Shown: positions 48,801 through 58,677 of the stretch, piece after piece | How the letters are laid out: each line of letters opens with the position of its first letter | How positions within the stretch are numbered: position 1 is the stretch's first letter | NCBI RefSeq assembly: GCF_016545825.1 | Contig: NC_052618.1 | Location: 5,447,398 to 5,511,397, forward strand | Reading direction: 5' to 3' | DNA length: 64,000 nt | DNA from: Eucalyptus grandis | Lineage: Eukaryota > Streptophyta > Magnoliopsida > Myrtales > Myrtaceae | Program-made: the position numbers and the translations under genes | Notes under the pieces: model-generated | What the model was told of the DNA's origin: nothing | The model's database searches: none | The model's input: the letters and a program-made list of their open reading frames with translations, nothing else

Positions 48801-49290
48801 CAACTTTATTGTGACAAGATGCAGCCGCAACTTTTCCAGAATTTAAGCTGAACTTTGCCCTTTTTTAATCTTCTCTAGTCCTTTCTTTCGGCCACCACTC
48901 CGCTCTTCCGCGAGGAAATCTTCTTGTAGGCGCCTGTAGGATTTTTACGCCCCCCATTTCGTGCGTGTATGTGCATGCATTAATGAGGAGGTTTCTTCTT
49001 CAGTGAATTTTCATTGCGCCATCAAAGCTAACATATTATATAATATTATGGGCTGCTTTTGCTTCTTTCCTCTTTTTTTTTATGCGTGTTCAGACCAGCG
49101 AAAGAGGGACCATCCTTTTATGCATGCAATCGACCGAGAGCCCCTGCTTCTTGTTGTCCTCTTAGTACCGATGCAAATGCGACTACATGAAATGCAATTT
49201 TACTATTTTTTTAAAAAGGAGTTAAAGATTAATCCCTAATTTTCTATGCAATTAATTACTACATTATTAGTCAAAATTTAGGTGTCAACA
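45808..49290 (-). repeat. 5' LTR of E2 (3,483 bp)
   Basis: It runs from TGTTGACACC (minus strand, 49,290) to GGTCGCGACA (45,808). TATA box at 48,766-48,773. The GC-rich block lies at 47,510-48,500. Internal T-runs and indels distinguish it from the 3' LTR. An 18-mer ATGGAGTCGCCACTAATC near 45,950 contains a primer-site-like core (see findings). Confidence 0.9.
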
Positions 49291-49295
49291 ACCCC
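49291..49295. repeat. Target-site duplication of E2 (right copy)
   Basis: ACCCC, matching 28,465-28,469. E1 coding sequence resumes immediately beyond it. Confidence 0.92.
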
Positions 49296-49685
49296 ATTGC
49301 TTTCTTCTTGGTCAAAATTTCCGAATGAGGATGAAGTATTGAAGCTATCCTCATGGTCAGAGGACGAGCTTAGTACTTCGTTAGGATCGTAGCAGATAAA
49401 GACATATGCTTCCTCTTCTGACAGGCCTTCATCCCCGGGTGAGAGTAGGAAACAGTTATACGATGAATCGTCAGTTTCATTGTCGAAATAACACTGGAAG
49501 TCCTTGGGATCGTATTCCAGGGCCGGGAAGTCTTCAGGGTTGTACTCTAGAGGATGGTAGCCTTCAAAGTTGTATTCTTGGGAATGCTCGAAGCTTTGGT
49601 GTGGTAGCTCGTCGGCAGATGCTGAATTGATCTGCTTAGGCTTTCTTTTCTTGGCCCTTGGTCCAGATCTTTTGAGTAGGGCCAT
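49296..49685 (-). pseudogene. E1 acidic linker region between the two Gag modules
   Basis: An open frame starts with ATG at 49,685, directly after the stop of Gag1 (TGAATG arrangement, same frame). It begins with a basic patch (RSGPRAKKRKPKQ), followed by a long acidic, aromatic and serine-rich part (for example YHPLEYNPEDFPALEYDPKD and SSSSDHEDSF). The frame is cut by E2 at 49,290 and continues in frame into Gag2 at 28,464. I recognise no domain. The TGA may be a natural end or a nonsense change of the CGA type. Confidence 0.65.
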
Positions 49686-50557
49686 TCATTTTGCCAGCTC
49701 GATTCTGTCAAGGGAAGTGAGATATATTAGAGTTTCACTGTCTGATTCACTTTCCAGATTGATAGGGGTTGGTATTCTTTGGACCCTAGCTTTTGGAGTA
49801 AGCTTAGGGAGTTGTCTAGTCGTGCCCCGCTCTTGAACAGGCTCTAAGTTTATGATTTCGTACAAAGGCTCGTTGCCTTTCCTAGTGGGAAATTTTCCAG
49901 TAACAGGATGTTGCTCAGCTGCCCATTTATCATGCAAGGCTTCATTGACATGTTTTTCTCCTATCTCAGCGACTAATGGCTCCTCGTGCTCTGCGATCAT
50001 CGGCTCTTCGTAGGGCAATGTGATGTCAGAGGTGATGTCAATATCATACTCTTGGTGAAAAACATGAATTAGTTCCCTCCAGGTTTTAAGAGGACTAATC
50101 TTCCTAACAATGTACCATCGCAAGGCAGGGCCAGTCAAGCTCGATTGGTACGATTGAATCATCCTTCGAACCAGGTAGGCTTGCAAGTAGGTCTTTGGGC
50201 GGGAGGTATTAGCATACCTTTCGCATTCAGGTGCTTTGAATTTTTTAGGGATCTGGTGTAATTGGATAGGCCCATGGGATTCTGCTCTTGCAGCTGGCTT
50301 AACTTTTTCATGATCCTTTCAAACTGCCTATGGTACTAGCTATTTTCTGGCAAATTTACGGGTGTCATTATGATGTTTAAGGCAACTACAGAGTTGAGCT
50401 CAGCTTGAATAGATTTCATTTGTCTCGAGAGTCGTTGAAGGACAATAGACATCTGTCTTACGCCGTCTTCAATGTTAATGAGGCGATTTTGTACATCATT
50501 CTGATCGGGCCTTATTGCATGAGGCCATTCACGGGCGATTGATGGCCGTCAATTCAT
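49686..50557 (-). pseudogene. E1 first Gag module (Gag1)
   Basis: The N terminus (from about 50,557) is a coiled-coil-like segment (IEDGVRQMSIVLQRLSRQ). The capsid N-terminal part follows: KKFKAPECERYANTSRPKTY, SYQSSLTGPALRWYI, KTWRELIHVFHQEYDID. The capsid C-terminal part seen in E2 and in Gag2 is missing. Instead a Glu/Pro-rich stretch leads to ..ALHDKWAAEQHPVTGKFPTR.., which matches the E2 segment after its capsid. Stops near 50,550 and 50,330 and a frameshift near 50,260 show decay. It ends at TGA 49,686-49,688. Confidence 0.75.
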
Positions 50558-50772
50558 AATTACATGTTCATTGCGAAAACAATGAATGAGCACGAAAGTA
50601 AACGAGGATTGACCCATGGCAATGGTCTAACTGCTTTTTTATTTATCAAAATAGGATTTTATAGACCACAGACTTCTGACATCTAAAACTTGAAATTGAA
50701 AAGACAAAATGAAATACTAGATATTAAACAAAAGTCCCTAAACAATAGGACAAAACTTTCACACTATTTACA
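50558..50772 (-). other. Spacer between ORF1 and Gag1 of E1
   Basis: About 215 bp, non-coding, resembling E2 43,554-43,795. Confidence 0.55.
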
Positions 50773-52046
50773 CTAAGGGGCACATGATTGCCAATTTATA
50801 TGTGACGGGGAGCCTTGTTCTTGTGAGGACGCCTTTTGCTTCCTTGAACCGCTCGAGGTGTGTATCCAGTTCATTCCCAAATCCCTCTCCATGAGCTCTG
50901 CTTGCTCGTGTTGGTTGCTCTCGCTGATTGAGTGAGGGATTGACGGCTTCCATTTTGTTGGGATACGATGGTTGTGGATGTAGGACATGGAGGCGTGGTG
51001 GGCTTTTTTTTCTCCTTCAAGCCCTTCAGGTATCACGATCCTTTTGTGATGGCACTTGTCACAGGTTTCCTCAGCGGTAGAGATTTCGAATGCATAGTCA
51101 CAGCTTGTGTTGAAAAGAACTGGAGGGATCATCATCTTGAAAGGCGGTGGGATCTCCTCAAGGGCTCCATATTGTCGTGTTACCCGATATGGGTAGTAGG
51201 GAATGGCGCCAGTGAGGCCGAGCAACGAAATTGGGCGAGTGCGTATGTAAGCAAAGCAGACCCTCTTTTCATGGAACCAACCGGCACACCGTTGGAATGC
51301 CTCAGGAGCTGGGTTTCTTAGGAAGTTTACCCAATTTAAATAGCTTTGATTGGGAATATACGGTTCTAAAATCATAAATTTTTGTAACGGATTCTCAAAA
51401 GCATTTATTTCAGACGATCGCATGAAGTCTCGAAATTCGCTTAGGTGAGAAAAGAACCAGACTTGTAAAATTTCAGGAGAGGCTCACATGATTTTCTCTG
51501 ATTATCTTTAAAACGATTAAAGGACAAGAATGTTTCAGTTAAAATCATGTTGACATAATTCCCCCCTCTTAAGATCTGATCAACTATCCATGCCATCTTG
51601 GGACTTATGACATTTCTTTGATGGGGGAAGATGATGAGCCCGAAAAAGGCCAGGAGTAAAATCTCACTTTTCTGGGTCATAGGCTGATTTTGGAAACAGA
51701 CATTCATAAATTCTAGTGAGCAGGTATTATGGTTGTCTTCAAGAATTTGTCTCATGACATGGATTTTGGTTCCTAAAAGTCGTGCTAACCTGCGCCATGG
51801 GAGGGCGCCTATCGATGGCTTGACAAGCTTTTTCTCAAGAGGCATTCCAGTGATGATATTGTATTCTTCCAGGGTTGGGCTTAGCTCAAACCTACCAAAT
51901 ATGAAAGTAATTGTCTTCGGGCACCAAAAGTATGCCATGGCTTGTATGACTTCAGGACGAACAGTGATTTGGATCAACGATAGGAGATGACCGATTTTGG
52001 CTTTCATGCGCTCTTGGGCAAACTGATCCAATTGACCCCACCACAT
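50773..52046 (-). pseudogene. E1 ORF1, DUF7745-like
   Basis: Two frames that together match E2 ORF1. The first (52,046-51,441) has MWWGQLDQFAQERMKAKIG.., FELSPTLEEYNIITGMPL, ILLLAFFGLIIFPHQRN and MILTETFLSFNRFK. The second (51,423-50,773) has YLNWVNFLRN.., PISLLGLTGAIPYYPYRVTR and a charged tail. They are joined by a frameshift at about 51,430. Upstream of 52,046 the frame soon meets a stop. The match in every segment to 43,796-45,096 shows common descent. Function unknown. Confidence 0.8.
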
Positions 52047-52557
52047 ATAGACTGGAACTTTGAAAAGCTTATCCTAAATTGCCATGGGCCAATAAAAAGA
52101 CTAAGTAAAAGTAAAGAAATCAATTTGCTTTTAAATAAAATGGCAAGCACAAAGACATGCGCATGGGACGTGCGGCTCGATTTCTAACTCCGAAGGCTTG
52201 ATGAAATTAGAAAGGTATCCGCCCGTCGCAGTCTCGCATTAACAGCATACCCCCTTAACCTCGGCTAAGAAATTCGGGGAAAAGAAAGGCAACCTCTACA
52301 TCGCAGTCTCGCGTTCGAAGTCGTATCTTTCTTAACACCATCCTAGAAATCTTATGGTGGCCCAGGTCCGGTGGTCGGGTTGTGTGTGCCATGTGTAGTG
52401 TTTAAAACAGTAAAGCATGCACAACAGTTTATAATCACAAGATAATCTATTTTAAGCAAAAATTAAAATAAACTTCTAAGCTACTGACCTGCATAAAAAA
52501 ACTAAAATAAGTCAGTAAAGTGTTTAAACAAGATAGAATGGCCTAAATCCTCAAATG
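52047..52557 (-). other. 5' leader of E1
   Basis: Non-coding. It carries two copies of TCGCAGTCTCGC (about 52,225 and 52,302). The phrase GGCCCA(G/A)GTCCGG..GGTTGTGTGTG is shared with E2 45,490-45,525. Confidence 0.5.
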
Positions 52558-52575
52558 TCCCTAGCGGAGTCGCCA
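52558..52575 (-). promoter_or_regulatory. Primer-binding site of E1
   Basis: TGGCGACTCCGCTAGGGA on the minus strand, three bases after the LTR end. The first ten bases are identical to the E2 site. Confidence 0.72.
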
Positions 52576-52578
52576 AGC

Positions 52579-54302
52579 TGTCGCAACCTCTTTTTTTTCG
52601 GCGCCCACATCTGGAGCGAGTGCCTTACGGAGGCTAATCGCTCGGCTGAAATTAGTTATACCCGAACTCTTCCAAGTCCACCAATTCACGACTTTAATGG
52701 TCTGAGTTTTTAACTCCGTAAATCAATTTTTAAAATGGAGTCGCCACTAATCGATTTGGGGTAGGTTGATTAGAAACCCAAGTGAAGTATCGGGAGAAAT
52801 ACTCACTCTGCGAAACCGAGAAATTAGGATCGGGGACTTGATTACACTAGTTAATCACTAATGCCCTTTCGGTACCGATCTTGTTTAAACCCCAAGGCTT
52901 TTTGGATTTTGAGGGATTTTCCATGCATTTTTGGGAGGAAAAACATTTTCGAGTATTTTTCTAATTTTTTTCGATATAAAAGGGATTTTTTTTTTTCGGA
53001 CCTTTTTTGTATTTTTGGAAAAATACAAGTCTTTTTGGCTTTTTCTGAATTTTTTTGGCTTTCATGAATTTTTGGTTTTTTTTTTTTTTTTGGTATTTTC
53101 TGGAAAATATGAAATATTTTTATTTTTTTATTTTTTGGAAAGTAGATATTTTTTGGAAATAAAATATTTTTTGATTTTTCGGAAAATAAAATATTTTTTA
53201 CTGTTTTTCTTAATATTTTCGAAAATAAAACATTTTTTGATTTTTTTGAAAATAAATAAATTATTTATTATTTATTATTTAAAATATTATTTTATATTAA
53301 AATAATATAAAAATTGACTCAGGTCGGATCCGCGGTGGGTCCGACCGGGTCGACGACCCAAAACGCGTTGCGGGCCCGACTCAGAATTTTTTTTTCTTTT
53401 GCTTAAAAACGAGCCCACACACACGGAATTGGGCCTATTAAAAAAAGGATGCCCGGCCCGCGAAGAAGCCGGCCTTGCGTAACCCTAGAGCGCCGGGTCA
53501 CACGCCCGACCCGATGACCCGCTTCCCGCCGCGAAACCCTACCCGACCCGGCTCCAGCACCCGACCCGACTTCCTCCGCCCCTTAAATCGCAGAAACCCT
53601 ACCCATTTTCCAAACCCGAATCCGCCGTGATCCGGAATCGCAAACCCTAGGGTTTGCGAATCCACTCGCGCGGGGGGGGAAACAGAGCACTCCGACGGCG
53701 ATGGCGACGGTGGTGACAAAGAACGACGACAACGGCGACGGCTATGGAAGGGGGCTACGATGAACAGCGAGGGCGACGGCTATGGGCTTTTTACCTTTTC
53801 TTGAACAGGGGGCAACGACGGCGACGGCAGGGGGCGATTTGCGACGGTGAAAGCCACGACGGTGACGGCGAGGCCTAGGTTTGGTTAGATCTAGCCGGGG
53901 CTCTCTCTCTCGGGCTCGGGATCGCCCTTCGAGCTTCGGAGGAGAAGCGGCTCGTGGGGGGATAGTAGCAGCAACTGGTGTCGGGATCTCGTGGTGTCGG
54001 CGTCACGGAAGGGCTCGGTCCCCCCTGATCTGCGACGCAGCTCTCGGCTGGACCCTCCTTAGGCTTGATCTTCTCTCACTCAGGCTAGATCCGAGCCTCC
54101 ACCGGCCGGATCTGACCTTCTCAAAGTCGCTCGCTGCCGGCCTTCCCGAAGTCTCTCGGTGGAGGGTGGGCGAGCTCGCGACTCTAGTTCTCTCTCGCTC
54201 GCTCTTTGATTCCTCCCCCAAAGTCTCTCGGTGGGAATATCTCAGAGCTCGCTCGTGTTCTTCGACGACGGAAGCGCTCCACTATTTATAGGCGAGGAGG
54301 TC
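52579..54302 (-). repeat. 5' LTR of E1, truncated
   Basis: It matches the 3' LTR from TGTCGCAACC at 52,579 to GGCGAGGAGGTC at 54,302. The remaining ~485 bp of U3 (compare 21,302-21,786) are missing and jacalin exon sequence begins at once. The TATA box (54,283-54,290) survives 12 bp from the junction. The site of the solo LTR insertion in the other LTR is uninterrupted here near 53,790. Confidence 0.85.
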
Positions 54303-54510
54303 TGTTCTTCGTCTCGCCATTTGTTCCATAAAAGCCTGTGATTCTGCTTCCGGTTGATGGATACCAAAAGTACTTCCCATCGCCCTCCTTGCCGTAGCGA
54401 CCGCGTGTTCCTCTATTACTGTAAAATGTGAGCGATTTGATGGCACCATCCTCTCCCACATAACCAGAGATCGATGTTAAGTACTCCCGTGGATAATCCT
54501 TCAATTGAAC
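54303..54510 (-). pseudogene. U1 exon 5: half of jacalin domain 3, truncated by E1
   Basis: After acceptor ATTGCGCAG it begins VQLKDYPREYLTSISGYVG and shows the jacalin strands IKSLTFYSNRG, YFWYPSTGSRITGFYGTNG. It breaks off in the middle of the fold where E1 LTR sequence begins, losing the final strand that usually ends ..IGVYV or similar. Jacalin domains bind mannose- or galactose-type sugars through a GG..GxxxD-like site, whose C-terminal part is lost here. Confidence 0.8.
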
Positions 54511-54658
54511 CTGCGCAATCTCAATAGAGTCTCTTGGTGTGGGACAGGAGGTGAAAACAAGACCAATTTGTCGAGTTTAATTTACTAAATCACATGACCG
54601 GACACATACTCAGATCATCTCCGCCGATGAGATTAATGTAAAAGTGAGAAAAAGAAAC

Positions 54659-55063
54659 CTGTTTTTCCCCGAAGACTTCTCCAGTCCACTTACCGTGAAT
54701 ACGTTCGAGACCTTCTTCACTACCGTTATCAAACAGAAACCTGATATAACGGAAACCACTTTGGTCGGGCATGGGCATTACGTAAATTTCCCTCACACCG
54801 TCAAATTTATTTTCCTCCCGATCCTCTTCACCTGCAAATGGCTGCCCTTCGAAATATGCTCCAATTCCACGAAGCTTTCCAAAATCCCACCCGTAGAATC
54901 CGACAATTTTGCCACCCGTTGGGAGACAGACTCTGTCTCCCTCGTCGATTCCATTCTCATCACCAATAGTTTTGGACCTATTTTTGTTAGTCCGAAACCT
55001 GAGACGTTTAATGCCATGTTCCGTCCAATATCCGGACATTAAAGTCAGATACTCCCCTGTACC
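54659..55063 (-). CDS. U1 exon 4: C half of jacalin domain 2 and N half of domain 3
   Basis: 405 nt (135 codons, phase 0/0) from acceptor TTATTGCAG to donor CAG/GTTTCT. It encodes GTGEYLTLMSGYWTEHGIKR.., LPTGGKIVGFYGWDF.. and IGAYFEG (end of domain 2). Then DGVREIYVMPMPDQSG, FRYIRFLFDNGSEEG and ..WTGEVFGEKQ (start of domain 3). The frame is open. It belongs to the minus-strand gene starting at 58,577. Confidence 0.8.
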
Positions 55064-55188
55064 CTGCAATAATAGACATAACCATCAAAACTCATAAATA
55101 AATTCTCGAAATGTTCTCCCACCGTCATCGTAGGTAATGCGAGTTTCTTGAGAATTCTAAAAAGCATATGTCCATGTGGGGGACGTAC

Positions 55189-55680
55189 CATTTCAATCGA
55201 CTTCTCCTTCTTTCCACCCTTGACCCCATGCGTCTCCGATTGCCACGTTCCTCCATCCTTCTCTTGATACTCAAACGTGATTGACTGGATGAATCGCCCT
55301 CCCTCTTCAAGTTCATAAATGATTTTCCTTACGTCGGTGTGTTGATTGCCATCATCCCACTTTGAATAGATTGACCTTATTTTACTCCCGATTAAACCCA
55401 CAGACTGGATACTGGCGGCACAGGACTTATCAGACTGTAGCTCGACACGTGCTCCAATAGATGTGATAAATCCATTATTACGACTCACCAAAAGCTTTAC
55501 AACTTTCCCTCCTTTGGATGGTACGGAAAAGAATTCCCCTTTGAATTTCATTTTATTAGTAGGTCCCAATATCCTTTTATTGGTTCGAAATGTGAGAGAG
55601 TCGATTCCCTTATAAACACCACACACATTTTCGAAATATCCAGAAAAAGAAGTTATGTACTCTCCTTTTTCTAATTTAAC
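55189..55680 (-). CDS. U1 exon 3: C half of jacalin domain 1 and N half of domain 2
   Basis: 492 nt (164 codons, phase 0/0) from acceptor TTTGCAG (before 55,680) to donor ATG/GTACGT. It reads VKLEKGEYITSFSGYFEN.., GIDSLTFRTNKRILGP, VPSKGGKVVKLLVSRN, ITSIGARVEL, then a new domain start ..VRKIIYELEEGGRFIQSITF. Reading beyond 55,189 is intron. No stop codon is present. Confidence 0.8.
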
Positions 55681-56093
55681 CTGCAAACAAGCCGCAAAAA
55701 GACATTCGACTTGAGGGATTATAAGTTCCATCATTCAATAAGCAAAATAAATCAGCAGTTCATTTTTGAAATACGGTTCATTATCGGTACAACAGATAAT
55801 ATCCTAAGATTTGGGTAAATTATGTTTCCTAATATTTGGTAGTAAATTTCAATTTGTACAATCAGAAGTTAATTTACTCTTTGTTTGTGGCTGGATTAAT
55901 CTTGTTTTCAAACAATCATATTGATCCTCATGCATCGCGGGTATGAGAATTTCATGTCGATTTGCGCAGTCGTTAAGAATCTCAAGCTTCATAATTCCAC
56001 GATTGACTAATGTTTTGATAAGTTAGAAAGACGAACTTATGACATTCAAATAGAAACGGAAAAAGACAAGAAGGAAAGAGTCTAGATGCAAAC

Positions 56094-56340
56094 CATGAAA
56101 GGACTCTTCCCGTCATTTTGCGGTTTGGAGCTGATCTCCTCGTGGACTTTAACGGACTTAATGAAGTCTCTGTACTCAACATGAATCTCCTTTTCATCAA
56201 TCTTCTCTGTATCAACAGTTTCCCATTTACTTTGACCTTCGCCTCCGAAAGGCCCGAAGGTGAAATCCTTACCAGAATATCGAGAATGGATCTCGTTGAC
56301 AAGGCGCTCGACTATTATGTCAATGAGCTTCGATTCATTG
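56094..56340 (-). CDS. U1 exon 2: linker and N half of jacalin domain 1
   Basis: 247 nt, after acceptor ACGGCAG and before donor ATG/GTTTGC. The first base completes a Gly codon with the TIR exon. The linker NESKLIDIIVERLVNEI resembles the helix that follows the TIR domain in TNL receptors. Then GPFGGEGQSKWETVD, the classic start of a jacalin fold, and IHVEYRDFIKSVKV. There is no NB-ARC between TIR and lectin. Confidence 0.78.
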
Positions 56341-57555
56341 CTGCCGTAAAGTGTTAAAAAAAAAAAAATCATGAGCAATATGGATAACTAAAATGAACAT
56401 AAAAATATACCCCAAGAACCAACATACGACAAACGTTCTACGGAAATTTTTACGTGGGTATATGACATATGAATAGAAAAGATCGAGCTTGACTAGATCA
56501 CCATAGGCATTGGCATGTGTAAAAGAAACGGTGATTGACTTAAGCTCTACCTTCAATAGTGAACTCATCCTGTGCGGCAGAAGAGGGTGCATCGTAACAT
56601 GCATGTAACACGCCAAGAAACAACACATTTCTGATTGAGGCCGGTAAAACAGTAAATATTAAGAGTGCGCTCATTTTGCATAACCATCAAGATTTGGAAA
56701 ATATTTTTCAAAATATAATCACTTATTTTCCTTACTAAAATGAAAGAATGAAGCACATTTGCGTCATCAACGAAAATATTTAGACATAAATTATTGTCAA
56801 ATGAAAATAATTTCCATTGACTAATTTTTTAAAGCAATATAACTAATCATTTTTTTATTTTTCTTTTTTTTGAAATCTTGAGTTTTGGTGAAATGAACTC
56901 GCCACAAGTGAAAAAAAAAAGACAAAAGAGTTTCGTCAATACTTTACTCAATTTCTACTGCGTTATCATGTTTATGGGCATAAAACTCCAAAATATAGCC
57001 CACGAAACGTATGAAAGCTAAAAATCCAAAATAATCTTAGCGGAAGAAACATAGCTTACCCCCATTATACAATTTTTTACATACGTCTCCCTTTATAGTT
57101 CTCATTTTAGTTTACCGATTTTCAACAATGTGCGCTGCAAACTTGGGGAGTATTTAACACGTTTTGCTTTGGCTTTCTTAAAATTTCACGGCAAAATATG
57201 AAAAAGCATCTTTATATTTCAGCTTCATATTAATTCGCAGATTAAGTTTCGTAAACCTACCATTAGCATTCCGATTACGTGTAAGAGCTGGTCATATCTA
57301 CGAATTTGTCATTTTCCGTCCGATCTTGCCACTTTCACCATTTCAAATTCACTCAATAAAACTTCACTTGCTAAAGCCCTAACCTGTCGACCCACCCACT
57401 ACGCCACTCCTCCCTTCCCAGCATTGCCAATGCAAGCTGCGCCGTCGCCACCCACGCCAACCCCGCTGAGCCACAACTTAGATCTGTTGAGTTCGACTCA
57501 AATCTGAGTCTCCAAATCTAAGTCGAGCTCCATGCCGATCGTCGCCAAGAAGAGG

Positions 57556-57599
<44 letters not shown>

Positions 57600-58124
57600 C
57601 AGAGAATTCAGTAGGGTTCGATGCCGGCATAGCGTTGGTCAGAGTCAATGGTGAGAGCCCATTGCAGGGAGAGAGCAAGGTGGGAGAAAGCCAGAGCAAG
57701 TGCGAGAAAAGAAAGAGGGAAAACGGGGGAATGGTTCAAAGGTTTGGATTAGCCAGAGGGTGGATTGATCTTTTTGAATTCGAAGATTTTTATTTTCTTT
57801 GACGGAATTTGAGGATCATGCTAAGAGGTGCAAATTATAGGTTTTCAAAATCTAGGATGAAAACTGATATTATTTTCTATTGTACATCTAAAATCTTGAA
57901 ATTAACAGGTAAAGTCACATCATGTTTTACATAATTTTTCTCAAAATGGTAATAAGAATTTTCAGGAAAGTCGATAGAGACTTCTGCTTGTCTTGTTCCC
58001 TAAAGAAAATTAATTCTGTCGACTGCGCAAAAATTCCATCCCCAAAGCAGACACACCAAAGAAATAACATCAAAGAAAGAAATATCACAGACTACGTTAC
58101 TAGGCTTCACCATCGAGGACGTAC
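56341..58124 (-). other. Intron 1 of U1
   Basis: 1.78 kb without domains. I looked for NB-ARC signatures (P-loop, kinase-2, GLPL) and saw none. It contains an (AG)n repeat at 57,561-57,594. Confidence 0.6.
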
Positions 58125-58577
58125 CCTTTGGCGGCTTTCAACTCGTAACCCGCCTTTGCTAGGGCACTCTACTTCTTCTGAGCATCTGTCTGTGTCTTTT
58201 CCCTGCTCCCGAGAGCTTCTTTGAATTTGTCACTACTCGCCAAGTTTGAAACGTCTGCCCTGTCTATGTAAAAGATGGGAATTACTGCGACTCTGGAGTC
58301 CTTTTGGCAGTAGAGGATCTCGCCCAGCTCGTTCAGGCACGGGCTGGAGTCTAACATACTTCTTGGAGAAAACGACCAGGGCAATGGCAAACGTCTGCTG
58401 GCGGATCGCACGGAGGCGCTCGGCCTCGTTGTTCGCAGCGCCCTCTCTCTTGTCATCTACGAAGTAGCCAATCCCCACCTGGTGCAGCCGTTTGAAGAGG
58501 TTCGATATGAAGGTATCTCCCGGGTCATCCTCTACGAAACTCACGAATACGTCTTGTTTCCATGGAGGATGAGACAT
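58125..58577 (-). pseudogene. U1 exon 1: TIR domain, broken
   Basis: It starts at ATG 58,577 (MSHPPWKQDVFVSFVEDD). TIR landmarks follow: DTFISNLFKRLHQVGIGYFVDD, IALVVFSKKYV, SSPCLNELGEIL, VAVIPIFYIDRADV. Two lesions are present: one extra base near 58,349, and an in-frame TAG at 58,169-58,171 where TIR domains usually have Trp (TGG to TAG). Without the extra base the exon is 452 nt and its phase fits exon 2 exactly (AAAGG/C). The place of the NAD-cleaving Glu (usually in AIEES before the VVFS strand) reads AIRQQ. In intact relatives TIR acts in immune signalling, while the jacalin part may sense sugars. Confidence 0.82.
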
Positions 58578-58669
58578 GGTTCCTTCTTCTTTTAACGCGG
58601 CATAGAAACTTTGATTGAGAGGTCGTATGTGTACTTAGTTTGAATGACAATTGAGAGGAAACCTATGTC

Positions 58670-58677
58670 TTTTTATA
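58670..58677 (-). promoter_or_regulatory. TATA box of U1
   Basis: TATAAAAA on the minus strand, about 95 bp before the ATG. The matching place in U2 (about 60,990-61,010) has no TATA box. Confidence 0.5.

Larger units (their letters stand above)
28470..49290 (-). mobile_element. E2: full-length Tat/Ogre-like Ty3/gypsy retrotransposon (20.8 kb)
   Basis: Minus strand. The 5' LTR is at 49,290-45,808, then the primer site, ORF1 (DUF7745-like), Gag, protease with a G-patch-like tail, an intron-like spacer, RT-RNase H, a second RNase H plus integrase, a long 3' non-coding region with a 179-bp tandem array, the polypurine tract and the 3' LTR at 31,601-28,470. It is flanked by ACCCC duplications. 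The extra ORF before Gag, the large size, the dual RNase H and the spacer before RT are known hallmarks of the Tat/Ogre lineage. Several stops and frameshifts make it inactive in itself. LTRs differ by about 1% over the first 290 bp. Confidence 0.9.
16131..54302 (-). mobile_element. E1: non-autonomous Tat/Ogre-like Ty3/gypsy retrotransposon, nested
   Basis: The outer element is on the minus strand. The 3' LTR is at 16,131-21,786, the internal part at 21,787-52,578 and the 5' LTR at 52,579-54,302, truncated at its outer end. Removing the solo LTR (17,388-20,789) and E2 (28,470-49,290) with their duplications leaves about 13.9 kb. It encodes a DUF7745-like ORF1 and two Gag modules, but no protease, RT, RNase H or integrase that I can find, so it would need enzymes from a relative. 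LTR divergence judged by eye over the first ~270 bp is about 5%. Confidence 0.85.

Noticed and set aside
49278..52046. Right-hand Gag/ORF1 block and left-hand Gag block as two unrelated elements
   Set aside because: The exact ACCCC duplication, the continuous frame across the empty site, and related LTRs at 16.1 and 52.6 kb support one element, E1.
56341..58124. Hidden NB-ARC exon between TIR and jacalin in U1
   Set aside because: No P-loop, kinase-2 or GLPL-like motif in any frame, and the phases of exon 1 and exon 2 already match.
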